A stretch of DNA of 64,000 bases from Herminiimonas arsenicoxydans (GCA_000026125.1 CU207211.1:2046001-2110000); one strand, 5' to 3'; positions 26,842-37,143 are shown, counted from the first letter of the stretch. The notes: a model not told the origin generated them from the letters alone. Made by a program: numbers and translations.

Positions 26842-27824
26842 GCAATTTTGGAATGGGAAGTGGTGGAAGATTTGTTTGCTGCATGGTCAGATGCAGCGTC
26901 GGATGTTTGTTCTGCATGCGCTTCGGCAATCAGGCTTTTTTGTGCGTCTGATGGTTTGTCCTGTTGCGTTGCCAGATCGGATTCTGCTTTTACCTCAGCC
27001 TTGGCGCTTTTTGCGTCGGCCTTGCTCGAGGATTTTAATGCTGGCACCACTTCATTGAGCGGTGGTGCATCAGGCTGCACGGTCGCGATACCTGCCAGTT
27101 TCAACTGTGCAGTGCGCGGTTTGCTCTTGCGGCTGGAGCCAGGCGTTTTGACCAGTGCAGCCTGCACGGCTTCCAGCGCCAGTTTGGCCGCGGCCTGTTC
27201 GCCTGCGCGACGGCTGCCGCCGGTGCCGAATACCTGTATGTCCAGCTTGGGCACCAGGCATTCGATTTCGAATTCCTGATTATGCGCAGCACCATGCGTG
27301 GCGACGACATTGTATTGCGGGAGTGCGATTTTCTTGCCTTGCAGGTATTCCTGCAATAGCGTTTTTGCATCCTTGCCCAGCGTTTTCGGATCGACGCTAT
27401 CGAGTATCGGAATGTAGAGCGCACGGATCACATCGCGCGCGGCATTGAAACCTGCATCGAGGAAAATGGCTCCGAACAGCGCTTCCAGCGTATCGGCCAG
27501 AATGGAGGGACGACGAAAGCCCCCGGATTTCAACTCGCCTTCGCCCAGGCGCAAAAACTGCGACAGTTCCAGACGCTGGGCGATTTCATACAAGGATTGC
27601 TGCTTGACGAGATTGGCGCGCAAACGCGACAAATCGCCTTCATCGATCTTGCTATAGCGATCGAACAGCAAGGAAGCCACCACGCAATTCAAAATGGAGT
27701 CACCGAGGAATTCCAGTCTTTCGTTATGCACGCTGCTATGGCTGCGATGCGTCAGGGCCTGCTGCATCAGCACAGCATCCTTGAACGTATGGCCTAGCCG
27801 ATTTTGCAGTAACGTTACATCCAT
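26838..27824 (-). CDS. rnc: Ribonuclease III with long C-terminal extension
   Basis: Double-strand-specific endoribonuclease that processes rRNA precursors and many mRNAs. The nuclease domain (1-150) carries the signature [13 protein letters not shown] and second-site acidic residues in [15 protein letters not shown]; a dsRNA-binding domain follows (about 155-225: [34 protein letters not shown]). The protein is 328 residues against about 225-260 usually; the extra 100 are Ala/Ser/Lys/Glu-rich and probably disordered. It is 20 bp after the DUF4845 gene and overlaps era. Confidence 0.97.
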   Translation of the reverse strand: MDVTLLQNRLGHTFKDAVLMQQALTHRSHSSVHNERLEFLGDSILNCVVASLLFDRYSKIDEGDLSRLRANLVKQQSLYEIAQRLELSQFLRLGEGELKSGGFRRPSILADTLEALFGAIFLDAGFNAARDVIRALYIPILDSVDPKTLGKDAKTLLQEYLQGKKIALPQYNVVATHGAAHNQEFEIECLVPKLDIQVFGTGGSRRAGEQAAAKLALEAVQAALVKTPGSSRKSKPRTAQLKLAGIATVQPDAPPLNEVVPALKSSSKADAKSAKAEVKAESDLATQQDKPSDAQKSLIAEAHAEQTSDAASDHAANKSSTTSHSKIA

Positions 27825-27844
27825 TTTATTGATCGCTTCTCGCC

Positions 27845-28237
27845 TTAAGGGGCAGCTTTTTTCTTTAGTTTGTTGTCGTTGGTCGAGCCGGCATAATCGA
27901 TCAGCAGGCTAGCCGGGCCGACGAGTGGAATAATCTTCTGGTAGGCGAAACTGATATCGGCCACATCGCCATTCTTGATGATTTCCAGATCATTGCCAGT
28001 GATGGCATCGATATAACCAACTTCGGCCTGCCGATTGAAGGCGGCGCGCATTTCAGGAATGGAGCCGCCAGTAGCCTTGACGCTGGCAATAGCCTTCTTG
28101 ATCGAGAAATATTCGGTCACTGTCGGCGTCACCTTCAGCGCGAGCACTGCAATCAAGCCGACGATAGCCAGGACCAGAATCAATCCTACCAGAGTGACGC
28201 CTTTCTGCTGACGATGCATGCCTGACGATAATGCCAT
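27845..28237 (-). CDS. DUF4845 single-pass membrane protein
   Basis: Protein of 130 residues with one N-terminal transmembrane helix ([22 protein letters not shown], residues 13-34) resembling a type IV pilin-like start without a processing motif I can be sure of, followed by a small periplasmic domain. DUF4845 proteins occur between lepB and rnc in many beta- and gammaproteobacteria; function is unknown. AGGAG precedes the ATG by seven bases. It is part of the lepA-lepB-rnc transcript. Confidence 0.85.
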   Translation of the reverse strand: MALSSGMHRQQKGVTLVGLILVLAIVGLIAVLALKVTPTVTEYFSIKKAIASVKATGGSIPEMRAAFNRQAEVGYIDAITGNDLEIIKNGDVADISFAYQKIIPLVGPASLLIDYAGSTNDNKLKKKAAP

Positions 28238-28255
28238 GTACTCGCTCCTGAAGAA

Positions 28256-29179
28256 TTATTGAAAACTGCCGATACGACCAAGATTATTCGGGAAACTGTT
28301 CAAGTTCAACCAAATAAAAAATGCTTTTCCGACAATATTTTTGTCCGGCACAAAGCCCCAGTAACGACTATCCAGACTGTTATCCCGATTATCGCCCATC
28401 ATGAAATATTGTCCAGCCGGGACTTTACAGGTAAATCCTTCTGCATCGTAAGTACACAAATCGCGATTCGGAAAATCATGCGGGTTGGACACATAGGATG
28501 GAGCACGCGGATTATTCAGGATTTGATGCGCCACACCATTCAGATTTTCGGTCAGCAGCTTAGAATAGCTCAGCGTCTCTTCATCCAGATAATCCGGCAA
28601 TGGCTTGTAAGAAACTTGCTTTCCATTAACAATTAAGCGCTTGTTACGATACGTCACCGTATCGCCAGGCACACCGACCACGCGCTTGATATAGTCCAGC
28701 GTCATGTTTTCCGGATATTTGAAAACCATCACGTCGCCGCGTTGCGGGTGGCCGACTTCGATGATTTTCTTGTTAATGATGGGCAAGCGTATGCCGTAGG
28801 TATATTTATTGACCAGAATCAGATCGCCAACCTGCAGCGTCGGCACCATGGATGTCGACGGAATCTTGAACGGTTCGTACAGAAAGGAGCGTAGGCCGAA
28901 CACCAGTGCAATCACAGGGAAAAAGCTGCCCGAATACTCTATCCACGTCGGCTGGCGCATCAGGCTGGCTTGCAGCGCGGCGCGGCCATTATTGTCGGGC
29001 TTGATCCCCTCGCCTGCCAGCTTGGCATTGCGCGCATCGAATTCGGCCAGCACGGCATCCGCCCTGGCACGACGTTTTTTCGCCAGATAAAAGACATCCA
29101 GAACCCAGACGACGCCTGTTCCCATCGTCAGAACAAAGAGGATCAGTGAAAAATTGCCCAACAGGTCTTGCAATGTCAT
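28256..29179 (-). CDS. lepB: Signal peptidase I
   Basis: Inner-membrane serine protease that removes signal peptides from Sec and Tat substrates. 307 residues, with an N-terminal TM helix ([20 protein letters not shown]), a basic cytoplasmic loop, a second TM ([19 protein letters not shown]) and the periplasmic catalytic domain. The catalytic Ser is in PSTSMVPTL and the general-base Lys in [11 protein letters not shown]; the [14 protein letters not shown] box is near the C-terminus. ATG overlaps the lepA stop as ATGA. Confidence 0.98.
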   Translation of the reverse strand: MTLQDLLGNFSLILFVLTMGTGVVWVLDVFYLAKKRRARADAVLAEFDARNAKLAGEGIKPDNNGRAALQASLMRQPTWIEYSGSFFPVIALVFGLRSFLYEPFKIPSTSMVPTLQVGDLILVNKYTYGIRLPIINKKIIEVGHPQRGDVMVFKYPENMTLDYIKRVVGVPGDTVTYRNKRLIVNGKQVSYKPLPDYLDEETLSYSKLLTENLNGVAHQILNNPRAPSYVSNPHDFPNRDLCTYDAEGFTCKVPAGQYFMMGDNRDNSLDSRYWGFVPDKNIVGKAFFIWLNLNSFPNNLGRIGSFQ

Positions 29180-30969
29180 TTATCGTCCACTTGTAGAATT
29201 GCCAAAAACGCTTCCTGCGGAATCTCGACCGAACCCACCTGTTTCATGCGCTTTTTACCGGCTTTTTGTTTTTCCAGCAGTTTTTTCTTGCGGCTGATAT
29301 CGCCGCCATAACATTTCGCCAGCACGTTCTTGCGCAGCGCTTTCACGTTTTCCCGCGAGATGATGTTGGCGCCGATGGTGGCCTGAATTGCGACGTCGAA
29401 CATCTGGCGCGGAATCAGTTCACGCATTTTGGACGCTACCTGGCGGCCGCGATACTGGCTGTTCGAGCGATGCACGATGATGGCCAGCGCATCGACTTTT
29501 TCGCTGTTGATCAGCATGTCGACCTTGACCACATCGGAAGCGCGATATTCCTTGAACTCGTAATCCATGGACGCATAACCGCGCGAGGTCGATTTCAATT
29601 TATCGAAGAAGTCCAGCACGATCTCGGCCATCGGCATTTCGTACACCAGTTTCACCTGGCGACCGTGGTAGCTCATGTCCATCTGTATCCCGCGCTTGGC
29701 GATACACAGCGTAATCACAGAGCCTACATATTCCTGCGGCATGTACAGATTGACGGTAACGATAGGCTCGCGTATTTCCTCAATTTTGGATGGCTCGGGC
29801 ATCTTGGATGGATTGTCCACCTTGATCAGGCTGCCATCGCCCATGATGACTTCATACACAACAGTCGGCGCTGTCGTGATCAGGTCCATGTCGAATTCGC
29901 GCTCGAGACGTTCCTGCACGATCTCCATGTGCAGCAAACCGAGGAAGCCGCAACGGAAACCGAAGCCGAGCGCTTGCGAGACTTCAGGCTCGTACATCAG
30001 CGCTGCATCATTGAGCTTCAACTTCTCCAGCGAATCGCGCAAGGCATCGTACTGGTTGGCCTCCACCGGGAACAGGCCGGCAAACACTTGCGGCTGCACT
30101 TCCTTGAAACCCGGCAAAGCTTCGGCGGCTGGACGGCTTGCCAGCGTCACGGTATCGCCCACCTTGGCGGCTTTGAGTTCCTTGATACCAGCGATGATAA
30201 AGCCGACCTGCCCGGCCGACAACGACGGCAGTGATACCGAGCGCGGCGCAAAGATGCCGATGCTTTCAACCAGATTGACGGAGCCGCTCGCCATCAAGCG
30301 GATTTTTTCTTTGGGTTTCAAGGTGCCGTTGACAACACGGACCAGCATCACGACGCCGACGTAATTATCGAACCAGGAATCCACGATCAGCGCTTGCAGC
30401 GGCGCATCCGGATCACCCTTCGGCGGCGGCACCTTGGCAATCAGCGCCTCAAGCACATCGGCCACACCCAGGCCGGTTTTGGCCGAACATTGAACGGCAT
30501 CGGTCGCGTCGATACCGATCACGTCCTCGATTTCCGCCATGGCAGCCGGTGGATCGGCATTCGGCAAATCGATCTTGTTGAGTACTGGCACCACTTCGAC
30601 GCCCAGATCCAGCGCCATATAGCAGTTCGCCACCGTCTGCGCTTCCACGCCCTGCGATGCATCGACCACCAGCAATGCGCCTTCGCAGGCGGACAGCGAA
30701 CGACTGACTTCATAGCTGAAATCGACGTGACCCGGGGTATCAATCAGGTTCAGGTTATAGACCTGCCCATCGCGCGCCTTGTACGTCAGCGCAGCGGTTT
30801 GTGCCTTGATCGTGATGCCGCGCTCACGCTCGAGATCCATCGAATCAAGAACTTGCGCCTCCATTTCGCGATCGGACAAGCCGCCGCACAATTGAATGAT
30901 GCGATCGGCAAGCGTCGACTTACCGTGGTCGATATGGGCGATGATGGAAAAATTGCGGATGTTGTTCAT
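29176..30969 (-). CDS. lepA: Translation elongation factor 4 (LepA)
   Basis: Ribosomal GTPase related to EF-G that affects translation initiation and elongation under stress. 597 residues: GTPase domain ([32 protein letters not shown]), domains II and III, an EF-G-V-like domain ([18 protein letters not shown]) and the unique C-terminal domain ending [13 protein letters not shown] chose the ATG at 30969, which gives the family start [12 protein letters not shown]; an in-frame TTG six codons upstream is unlikely. No clear Shine-Dalgarno sequence is visible, and a terminator-like hairpin ends only about 16 nt upstream. Confidence 0.97.
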   Translation of the reverse strand: MNNIRNFSIIAHIDHGKSTLADRIIQLCGGLSDREMEAQVLDSMDLERERGITIKAQTAALTYKARDGQVYNLNLIDTPGHVDFSYEVSRSLSACEGALLVVDASQGVEAQTVANCYMALDLGVEVVPVLNKIDLPNADPPAAMAEIEDVIGIDATDAVQCSAKTGLGVADVLEALIAKVPPPKGDPDAPLQALIVDSWFDNYVGVVMLVRVVNGTLKPKEKIRLMASGSVNLVESIGIFAPRSVSLPSLSAGQVGFIIAGIKELKAAKVGDTVTLASRPAAEALPGFKEVQPQVFAGLFPVEANQYDALRDSLEKLKLNDAALMYEPEVSQALGFGFRCGFLGLLHMEIVQERLEREFDMDLITTAPTVVYEVIMGDGSLIKVDNPSKMPEPSKIEEIREPIVTVNLYMPQEYVGSVITLCIAKRGIQMDMSYHGRQVKLVYEMPMAEIVLDFFDKLKSTSRGYASMDYEFKEYRASDVVKVDMLINSEKVDALAIIVHRSNSQYRGRQVASKMRELIPRQMFDVAIQATIGANIISRENVKALRKNVLAKCYGGDISRKKKLLEKQKAGKKRMKQVGSVEIPQEAFLAILQVDDK

Positions 30970-30985
30970 TAACCAGGTTGCACAC

Positions 30986-31027
30986 AAAAAAAGCGCTCAG
31001 TGCTGGGATATTTCCCCAAGCGAGCGC
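30986..31027 (-). terminator. Terminator or attenuator between glutaredoxin-like gene and lepA
   Basis: On the minus strand GCGCTC and GAGCGC (31027-30993 with a 22-nt loop containing a second small GGGA/TCCC stem) are followed by seven T residues. It ends 16 nt before the lepA start, so it would either end the mucD transcript or attenuate lepA. Confidence 0.65.
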
Positions 31028-31123
31028 CTTGTTACAGAGGGAGGACGGCCCGACATTTTACCGTATTTCAGAGGTGAAAGCCCGTAAATTCCAGGCCTGC
31101 GAGCCGGCAAGGTGAAATTTCCT

Positions 31124-31405
31124 CTATAACTCTTCCCTGCGGACATCCGACTCAGCGCCAGCCACAAATGCCCGTACCGCCGCTTCATCGAGGAAATAAT
31201 GGCACAGTTGCTGCGCCGGCCGGGCGCCTTTGCCGGCCACCAGTACCGGTACCAGTTCATCATATTGCGCAAGCAGCAACGCATCGGCATCCACATCGAC
31301 GACAGAAACGGAATGTGCTTCGCTGATGTTGAGCGCATGCAAGGCCGCCAGCATGTCATCGCACAAATGACAATAAGTGCGCGAATAAAGGGTAAATTTG
31401 ATCAC
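31124..31405 (-). CDS. Glutaredoxin-like protein (DUF836)
   Basis: Small thioredoxin-fold protein of 93 residues. TLYSRTYCHLCDDMLAAL carries a CxxC redox motif near residue 12 (C-H-L-C), followed by VVDVDADALLLAQYDELVPVLV with the cis-Pro turn. Such proteins are called glutaredoxin 2 or DUF836 family; the substrate is unknown. It lies 68 bp after mucD in the same direction and is common at this locus in Burkholderiales. Confidence 0.87.
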   Translation of the reverse strand: MIKFTLYSRTYCHLCDDMLAALHALNISEAHSVSVVDVDADALLLAQYDELVPVLVAGKGARPAQQLCHYFLDEAAVRAFVAGAESDVRREEL

Positions 31406-31473
31406 GGTCGAATTCCATGCAAAAGAAAAGGCTGCAAGCTTTTCAGCAGGCAGCCTTGTCTCTGAAAACGTGC

Positions 31474-32949
31474 TTACTGGACGTGCGGCTTGATGGTAAC
31501 AAATTGCGACGAGTCGCCACGGCGCACCAGTAGCAAGGCCGTTTTCTTGGGATCCAGTTTTGCCACCAGTGCATTGAACTGGCGTGCATCCTTGATATCC
31601 GTATTATTCAGGCGCAACAGAATGTCGCCGGCACGCAAGCCGGCACGTGCAGAAGAATTTTCCGCCGACTCGACCAATACACCGCCATCAATTTTCAATT
31701 CCTTGACTTGTGCTGGCGTGAGGTCGCTGACGACCAGGCCCAGCGTATTCGCCACCTGCTCCGGCTTGGCTTTTTTCACCTCCGGTTTGGCGGCCTTCTC
31801 CGGCTCAAGTTCCGTGATCATCACATTCAGATCGCGCATCGCGCCCTTGCGCCACACGGTCAAGGTAGAACGGGTACCCGGCTTGGTGCTGCCGACCACG
31901 CGCGGCAAGTCACTGGAACGTTCAACTGCGACACCGTTGAATTTCAGGATCACGTCACCGGCTTCCACCCCTGCCTTTTCCGCCGGGCCGCCCGCTTCCA
32001 CACGCTGCACCAGCGCGCCTTGTGCACGCGTCAGGCCAAGCGATTCGGCAACATCCTTCGTCACTTCACCAATCTGCACGCCGATACGGCCGCGCGTCAC
32101 TTTGCCGCTGGTACGCAACTGATCCGAAACCCGCATCGCCTCATCCATGGGCACCGCAAACGAAATGCCCATGTAGCCGCCGGAACGGCTGTAGATTTGC
32201 GAGTTGATACCGATGACTTCGCCGCGCATATTGATCAGCGGGCCGCCGGAGTTGCCCGGATTGACGGCTACGTCGGTTTGAATCAGCGGCAGATATTCGC
32301 CGGTATCGCGCGCCTTGGCCGACACAATCCCTGCCGTCACCGTATTGTCCAGCCCGAACGGCGAACCGATGGCAATCACCCATTCGCCGACCCGGATTTT
32401 ATTCGAGTCGCCCACCGTCAGACGCGGCAGATTACTGCCATCGATCTTGACCAATGCCACGTCAGTGCGTTTATCGGCGCCGATGATCTTCGCCTTGAAT
32501 TCGCGCTTGTCGGTCAAGGTGACATAGACTTCGTCCGCGCCATCAACCACATGTGCGTTCGTCATTACATAACCATCAGCCGAAATAATGAAACCGGATC
32601 CGACTCCGCGCGGCACTTCTTCCTCGGCCTCTGCATCTGGCTTGTTGCGGCCGCGTGGCGCTGGTTGCTGCTGGCGCGGAGGAATCGGTACGCCAAAGAA
32701 ACGACGGAAGAACTCCTGCATTTCCTCATCTTCGCTGGTCGAATTACCCTGATTCACTTTGGCCTTTTCGGTCGTGCGGATATTGACGACTGCAGCACCG
32801 GTTTTTTCAACCAGATCCGTGAAATCGGGCAAGCCTGCAACAGACGGCGCCGCCATCGCCGATGGCGCCAGACCAGTCGTGACCGGAACAAGAAATGCAC
32901 TTGCGACGCCAAGCAAAATAACGGAGAGTTTTTTCTGGACTGTAAGCAT
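31474..32949 (-). CDS. mucD: Periplasmic serine endoprotease DegP/MucD
   Basis: HtrA-family protease-chaperone of 491 residues, secreted by an N-terminal signal peptide (VILLGVASAFLVPVTTGLAP). The catalytic triad is His in MTNAHVVDGADE, Asp in KRTDVALVKIDG, and Ser in NPGNSGGPLINMRG. Two PDZ domains follow (about 285-375 and 390-490). The N-terminal region has a Gln/Pro/Arg-rich insertion near residue 85. It degrades misfolded periplasmic proteins and indirectly damps sigma-E signalling. I chose the ATG at 32949; a GTG four codons upstream is possible. Confidence 0.96.
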   Translation of the reverse strand: MLTVQKKLSVILLGVASAFLVPVTTGLAPSAMAAPSVAGLPDFTDLVEKTGAAVVNIRTTEKAKVNQGNSTSEDEEMQEFFRRFFGVPIPPRQQQPAPRGRNKPDAEAEEEVPRGVGSGFIISADGYVMTNAHVVDGADEVYVTLTDKREFKAKIIGADKRTDVALVKIDGSNLPRLTVGDSNKIRVGEWVIAIGSPFGLDNTVTAGIVSAKARDTGEYLPLIQTDVAVNPGNSGGPLINMRGEVIGINSQIYSRSGGYMGISFAVPMDEAMRVSDQLRTSGKVTRGRIGVQIGEVTKDVAESLGLTRAQGALVQRVEAGGPAEKAGVEAGDVILKFNGVAVERSSDLPRVVGSTKPGTRSTLTVWRKGAMRDLNVMITELEPEKAAKPEVKKAKPEQVANTLGLVVSDLTPAQVKELKIDGGVLVESAENSSARAGLRAGDILLRLNNTDIKDARQFNALVAKLDPKKTALLLVRRGDSSQFVTIKPHVQ

Positions 32950-32976
32950 TTTTTCACACACTCAAAAAGCTGATGA

Positions 32977-33993
32977 TTATTCGGGTTTGAATTCTATCGA
33001 ATTGGCCACCTGTTTGATGGCCTCCGCAGGTACTTCACCTACCACTGTCAGCCAATGCTCGCCATGACGCTTGCCGACGATATTCATCGCACCTTGCTGC
33101 ATCGAACCTTCGGTACGGCTTTGTGATGCAGATTCAATGAAGACAGAGATTGCCGCCAAACCATCCGAGTAGACAATCTGCGAAACTTCGCGCTGCGTCG
33201 GCGCTGCATTTCCGGCTGTTGCATTTGCCGGCGTATCGGTAATCAAGCGTTTCATTTCACGAATTTTCTTGAAGCCTGCAGGCATGTTCTTGGCTGACCA
33301 GCCCGAAATCTTAGTTTCGCTCATCACGGTATTTTCAACCCGCCAGCCATGGGTATTCTTGAAACTGGGTTTCACGCGGCTGGGGTCGACATGGCCGATG
33401 ACCAATTGCGTAAAGGCGATCTGTTCGACCACATCGTTTTTCTCGTTGATGGTTTGCGCCTTGAGCAAAAGACCTGTCGATTTTTCCGACCACAGCTTGT
33501 AGCCATAACGCAGCTTGTCTTTCGGCTCCAGAATGATGGCCTGGCAATCAAAACCGGCAACGCGACCAGTCTCGCCTTTTTTCAGCTTGTAGTGTTCTGC
33601 CAGATCGCCCGGGCTTGCGCGGAGGATTGCAGGAAACACATCCGGCGTCACGCGTTTCTCTACCCGTATCGATTTGCTCTCCGGAACATAACAGGTAATT
33701 TCTTCATTGTTGCGTATGTATTCGCGCGGCTTGCCATCGAGAATTTCAAGTTTTTCGACCTCGTTTTTACCATTCAGAATATGAGTGATACGGGAAGTAC
33801 GGACATGATTACCCTGCTGATACACAAAGGTGCCCGAATAACTCAATTTCTGCGCCGAAGATTGAATTTTCTTCAGCCAGGCATGCGTGTCTTGCTGCGC
33901 GCCCGATGGCTCAACGCTCTGTGCGTGAGAAGTAAACGCAAGAAGGCTGGAAAAAAGAACAACCAGTCTGAAAATTCCTAAAGTCTGCTGCAT
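32977..33993 (-). CDS. rseB: Sigma-E regulatory protein RseB/MucB
   Basis: Periplasmic protein that binds RseA and protects it from proteolysis until envelope stress releases it. 338 residues with a signal peptide (FRLVVLFSSLLAFTSHAQS). The N-terminal lipoprotein-like domain (LSYSGTFVYQQGNHVRTSRI) and the C-terminal MucB domain (GWSAKNMPAGFKKIREMKR, VYSDGLAAISVFIE) match the family. It lies 5 bp after rseA and 27 bp before mucD. Confidence 0.95.
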   Translation of the reverse strand: MQQTLGIFRLVVLFSSLLAFTSHAQSVEPSGAQQDTHAWLKKIQSSAQKLSYSGTFVYQQGNHVRTSRITHILNGKNEVEKLEILDGKPREYIRNNEEITCYVPESKSIRVEKRVTPDVFPAILRASPGDLAEHYKLKKGETGRVAGFDCQAIILEPKDKLRYGYKLWSEKSTGLLLKAQTINEKNDVVEQIAFTQLVIGHVDPSRVKPSFKNTHGWRVENTVMSETKISGWSAKNMPAGFKKIREMKRLITDTPANATAGNAAPTQREVSQIVYSDGLAAISVFIESASQSRTEGSMQQGAMNIVGKRHGEHWLTVVGEVPAEAIKQVANSIEFKPE

Positions 33994-33998
33994 GTCAA

Positions 33999-34574
33999 TT
34001 ACTTATCCGAGTCAACAGCGAACGTAGCCGAGCGCGCATATTGCGCAGTGCTATAGACGGAAGGTGAGAAACGCTGATGCGCCAGCAAATATTCATCTAT
34101 GCGCGGATCGCGCAACACATCGCCCTCGTGGCTGGCGACGGTCACCGTTTCCGGTCCGGCAGCAGCCAGTACGACAGGCGCAGATGCCGAGTGAGAAGCT
34201 ACAAGCGGCGCATGCTGCGGCATCATTTGCGGCACGGTCAGGAAGGCAGCAACCGCAACGGCAGCCACCGCCATGCCCGGCATTGCGAAACGTTTCAGCG
34301 TACTTTCCCGACCGCCGCCTATACGCTTTTCCACCGGCACCATGATGGTCGGCTCGGCCTCAAGACTGGCAAATATCCGTGCAGTAAAAGCAGTATCAGG
34401 CTGCAGATTCAAATCGTCGGAGCGCAGGGCATCGCCAATCTGGTGATAAAGAGTCCATGCCTCACGGCCATCCTGCTGACGCAACGCAGCCAAGGTGATC
34501 TCGAGATGCCCATCGGACAATTCGTTATCAGCAAAAGCGGAAATCTGTTCACGCGTCATATTCGTCGTATTCAT
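33999..34574 (-). CDS. rseA: Anti-sigma-E factor RseA/MucA
   Basis: Inner-membrane anti-sigma factor that holds sigma-E inactive. 191 residues: the cytoplasmic sigma-binding domain has the family start REQISAFADNELSDGHLE and WTLYHQIGDALRSDDL; a transmembrane helix lies near 95-115 (GMAVAAVAVAAFLTVPQMM); the periplasmic part ends with LLAHQRFSPSVYSTAQYARS, which should bind RseB. Encoded right after rpoE with a 60-bp gap. Confidence 0.93.
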   Translation of the reverse strand: MNTTNMTREQISAFADNELSDGHLEITLAALRQQDGREAWTLYHQIGDALRSDDLNLQPDTAFTARIFASLEAEPTIMVPVEKRIGGGRESTLKRFAMPGMAVAAVAVAAFLTVPQMMPQHAPLVASHSASAPVVLAAAGPETVTVASHEGDVLRDPRIDEYLLAHQRFSPSVYSTAQYARSATFAVDSDK

Positions 34575-34634
34575 CGCTACCTCGAAAAAATTAAGGCTAC
34601 CCCTGTACTTACAGCAAAAGCGTTTATTTATTTT

Positions 34635-35237
34635 TCACCAACGTTTATCGAGCGCCGTATCCAGCAACGGCCTTAATTTTTCCGAGATCGCCTCGCGTGC
34701 CCGGAAAATCCGGCTACGCACTGTGCCGATAGGGCAACCCATCGACACGGCAATTTCATCGTAACTCAAGCCTTCGATCTCTCGCAGGGTAATTGCCATA
34801 CGCAACTCCTCTGGCAACTCTTCCATCGCAAGATTCAACGTTTGCGCGATTTGCTTCGTAGCCAATAGCGATTCTGGTGTGTTGATATCTCTTAGGTGCT
34901 CGCCGTCGTCAAAAGTTTCGGCCTCTTCGATATCAGCTTCAGTTGATGTCGGCGCACGACGTCCCTGAGTAACCAAATAATTTTTTGCAGTGTTGATACC
35001 GATGCGATAAAGCCAGGTATAAAACGCTGAATCACCGCGAAACTGCGGCAATGCCCGATACGCCTTGATGAATGCTTCCTGTACCACATCCTCAGCCTCA
35101 GCCTGGTCGCGCACAAGCCGCGAAACCAGTCGCATCAATTTTCGTTGGTATTTGATCACTAGCAGCTCGAAAGCTTTTTTGTCGCCACGCTGTACGCGCT
35201 CGACAAGGAGCTGATCAATATCGCGTTCTGTCGTCAA
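34635..35237 (-). CDS. rpoE: RNA polymerase sigma factor RpoE (AlgU-like)
   Basis: Extracytoplasmic-function sigma factor for envelope stress, 200 residues. Region 2 contains LMRLVSRLVRDQAEAEDVVQ and EAFIKAYRALPQFRGDSAFYTWLYRI; region 4 is LPEELRMAITLREIEGLSYDEIA followed by MGCPIGTVRSRIFRAREA. The start is TTG at 35237: the nearest ATG is out of frame and immediately meets a stop, and no in-frame ATG precedes it. A GGGA lies six bases before the TTG. It heads rpoE-rseA-rseB-mucD and has a sigma-E-type promoter upstream. Confidence 0.97.
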   Translation of the reverse strand: MTTERDIDQLLVERVQRGDKKAFELLVIKYQRKLMRLVSRLVRDQAEAEDVVQEAFIKAYRALPQFRGDSAFYTWLYRIGINTAKNYLVTQGRRAPTSTEADIEEAETFDDGEHLRDINTPESLLATKQIAQTLNLAMEELPEELRMAITLREIEGLSYDEIAVSMGCPIGTVRSRIFRAREAISEKLRPLLDTALDKRW

Positions 35238-35280
35238 TCCATTCCCTTGTTATTTTGCAACACGCACGCGGTTCGCATTA

Positions 35281-35306
35281 TTGACTTAGCGAAACGCGAT
35301 TGGTTC
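35281..35306 (-). promoter_or_regulatory. Predicted autoregulatory sigma-E promoter of rpoE
   Basis: On the minus strand GAACC (35306-35302), a 16-bp spacer and GTCAA (35285-35281) match the sigma-E consensus (GAACTT-like, 16 bp, TCTAA/TCAAA-like). It lies 44 bp before the TTG start. Autoregulation of rpoE from such a promoter is usual. Confidence 0.7.
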
Positions 35307-35319
35307 AAAAAATCCAGAA

Positions 35320-35820
35320 TTAATCCCCGCCTTGACGCTGGATTTCGGTGTCTGCATGACGTGACACTATCCAGCGACAAGCAAGCAGCACTGCCTTGAA
35401 ACTCGCGGGAGAAACCGAGTCCGGCAAAATCGTCACGACAACAGTTTGCTGCTGGTCATTCTGCAAATGCAAGAGTAACAAACCTGACCATAGTGTGGAT
35501 ACCGGCAGCAAATGCACCACCTCGCCTTCTACACTATCGTACCCGGACGGCCCATTCTTTTGTCGCTGCAGAATGCGAATCTGACCAGTGCCTGAAATGT
35601 GGATGACATATATTTTCCGGCGCCACATCACATGAAAAAACACATGCAATGCCACCGCAATACACATCACAGTCAATGCGATTCTTGCCGCGATCGGCAG
35701 CGTTTCCATGCGACCGGAAGCAATAAGCCCGGCAATAAAAAACAGTATCACAAGCATCCCGCCCACCAGCAAAAACAATCGCCTGGATGGCTGCACTACG
35801 GCAGAGACTGCGATGGACAT
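35320..35820 (-). CDS. YgfX-like membrane protein
   Basis: Protein of 166 residues with two adjacent transmembrane helices (LFLLVGGMLVILFFIAGLI and IALTVMCIAVALHVFFHVMW) followed by a soluble domain rich in beta strands (YVIHISGTGQIRILQ, LLLLHLQNDQQQTVVV). This two-helix plus beta layout matches the YgfX/CptA family, which in E. coli is described as a membrane partner of SdhE; here no sdhE-like gene is adjacent. It lies between the fabF terminator and rpoE. Confidence 0.65.
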   Translation of the reverse strand: MSIAVSAVVQPSRRLFLLVGGMLVILFFIAGLIASGRMETLPIAARIALTVMCIAVALHVFFHVMWRRKIYVIHISGTGQIRILQRQKNGPSGYDSVEGEVVHLLPVSTLWSGLLLLHLQNDQQQTVVVTILPDSVSPASFKAVLLACRWIVSRHADTEIQRQGGD

Positions 35821-35832
35821 GTGTGGTTGAAG

Positions 35833-35865
35833 TAAAAAATCCGGTCAGCCTTGAAAGGTGACCGG
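35833..35865 (-). terminator. Rho-independent terminator after fabF
   Basis: TCCGGTCA (35839-35846) pairs with TGACCGGA (35858-35865), 11-nt loop, followed on the minus strand by a run of six T residues. It closes the fab operon. Confidence 0.9.
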
Positions 35866-35872
35866 ATTTTTA

Positions 35873-37114
35873 TCAGGCTTTACCAAAAATCAGGGTGCCG
35901 TTGGTACCGCCAAAACCGAAGTTATTTTTCATGGCGTACTGCATCGGCATCTCACGCGCCGTATTGGCGCAATAATCGAGATCGCATTCCGGATCCTGAT
36001 TGAGGATATTGATGGTCGGCGGCGAAATCTGGTGATGCAGTGCAAGCACTGTGAATACCGATTCAAGCCCACCCGCACCGCCAAGCAAATGACCGGTCAT
36101 CGATTTTGTCGAATTCACGGTCAGTTTCTTCGCATGTGCGCCAAATGCGGCTTTCACTGCATCTGTTTCATTTTTGTCGCCCAACGGAGTCGATGTGCCA
36201 TGCGCATTCAGGTACTGCACTTGATCGGCTGCGATTTCCGCGCTCTTCAAGGCGTTGGCCATGCTGCGACGCGGACCATCCATGTTCGGCGCGGTGATAT
36301 GATAGGCATCGCCGCTCATACCGAAGCCAACCAGCTCTGCATAGATTTTCGCACCGCGCGCCTTGGCATGCTCATATTCTTCCAGCACCATGACACCGGC
36401 ACCTTCGCCAAGCACGAAGCCGTCACGATCCTTGTCCCACGGACGCGAAGCCGTCGTCGGATCATCATTGCGTGAAGACAGCGCACGGGCGGAAGCGAAA
36501 CCGCCCAGACCCAATGGCGAAATGGTCGATTCTGCGCCGCCGGCAATCATCACGTCTGCATCACCGTATTCAATCATGCGACCGGCTGTGCCGATCGAAT
36601 GCAAACCGGTGGTGCAAGCCGTTACCACTGCCATGTTCGGACCCTTCAAACCATAAATGATCGAAAGATGGCCGGAAATCATGTTGATGATAGACGCCGG
36701 CACAAAGAACGGGCTGATACGACGAGGGCCACGGTTGACGAGTTCGGCGTGCGTGTTCTCGATCAGGGGCAAGCCACCGATGCCGGAACCGACGATGACG
36801 CCGATACGCTCGGCATTTTCCTCGGTCACAACCAATCCGCAATCCTGCCAGGCTTGCATACCTGCTGCCACGCCGTAATGGATGAATGTATCCATGTGGC
36901 GCGCTTCCTTACCGGGAATGTAGTCCTCGATATTGAAGTTTTTTACTTCTCCAGCAAAGTGCGTGCTGAAGGGAGTCGCATCAAACTTGGTAATGGTAGC
37001 TATACCGGATTGTCCTGCAAGGAGGGCATTCCATGCATCAGCAACATTGTTACCAACGGGAGAAACACAACCTAGACCAGTGACTACGACACGACGTTTA
37101 CTAGAGCGGCTCAA
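35873..37114 (-). CDS. fabF: 3-oxoacyl-[acyl-carrier-protein] synthase II
   Basis: Condensing enzyme elongating acyl-ACP with malonyl-ACP; 413 residues. The active-site Cys is in [10 protein letters not shown], and the two catalytic His residues are in [11 protein letters not shown] and [11 protein letters not shown]. The start codon is TTG at 37114, with AGGAG six bases upstream and no closer ATG, giving [15 protein letters not shown]. It follows acpP by 29 bp and ends the fab cluster. Confidence 0.97.
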   Translation of the reverse strand: MSRSSKRRVVVTGLGCVSPVGNNVADAWNALLAGQSGIATITKFDATPFSTHFAGEVKNFNIEDYIPGKEARHMDTFIHYGVAAGMQAWQDCGLVVTEENAERIGVIVGSGIGGLPLIENTHAELVNRGPRRISPFFVPASIINMISGHLSIIYGLKGPNMAVVTACTTGLHSIGTAGRMIEYGDADVMIAGGAESTISPLGLGGFASARALSSRNDDPTTASRPWDKDRDGFVLGEGAGVMVLEEYEHAKARGAKIYAELVGFGMSGDAYHITAPNMDGPRRSMANALKSAEIAADQVQYLNAHGTSTPLGDKNETDAVKAAFGAHAKKLTVNSTKSMTGHLLGGAGGLESVFTVLALHHQISPPTINILNQDPECDLDYCANTAREMPMQYAMKNNFGFGGTNGTLIFGKA

Positions 37115-37143
37115 GCAATTCTCCTGGAGTCGTTCAACAAAAC

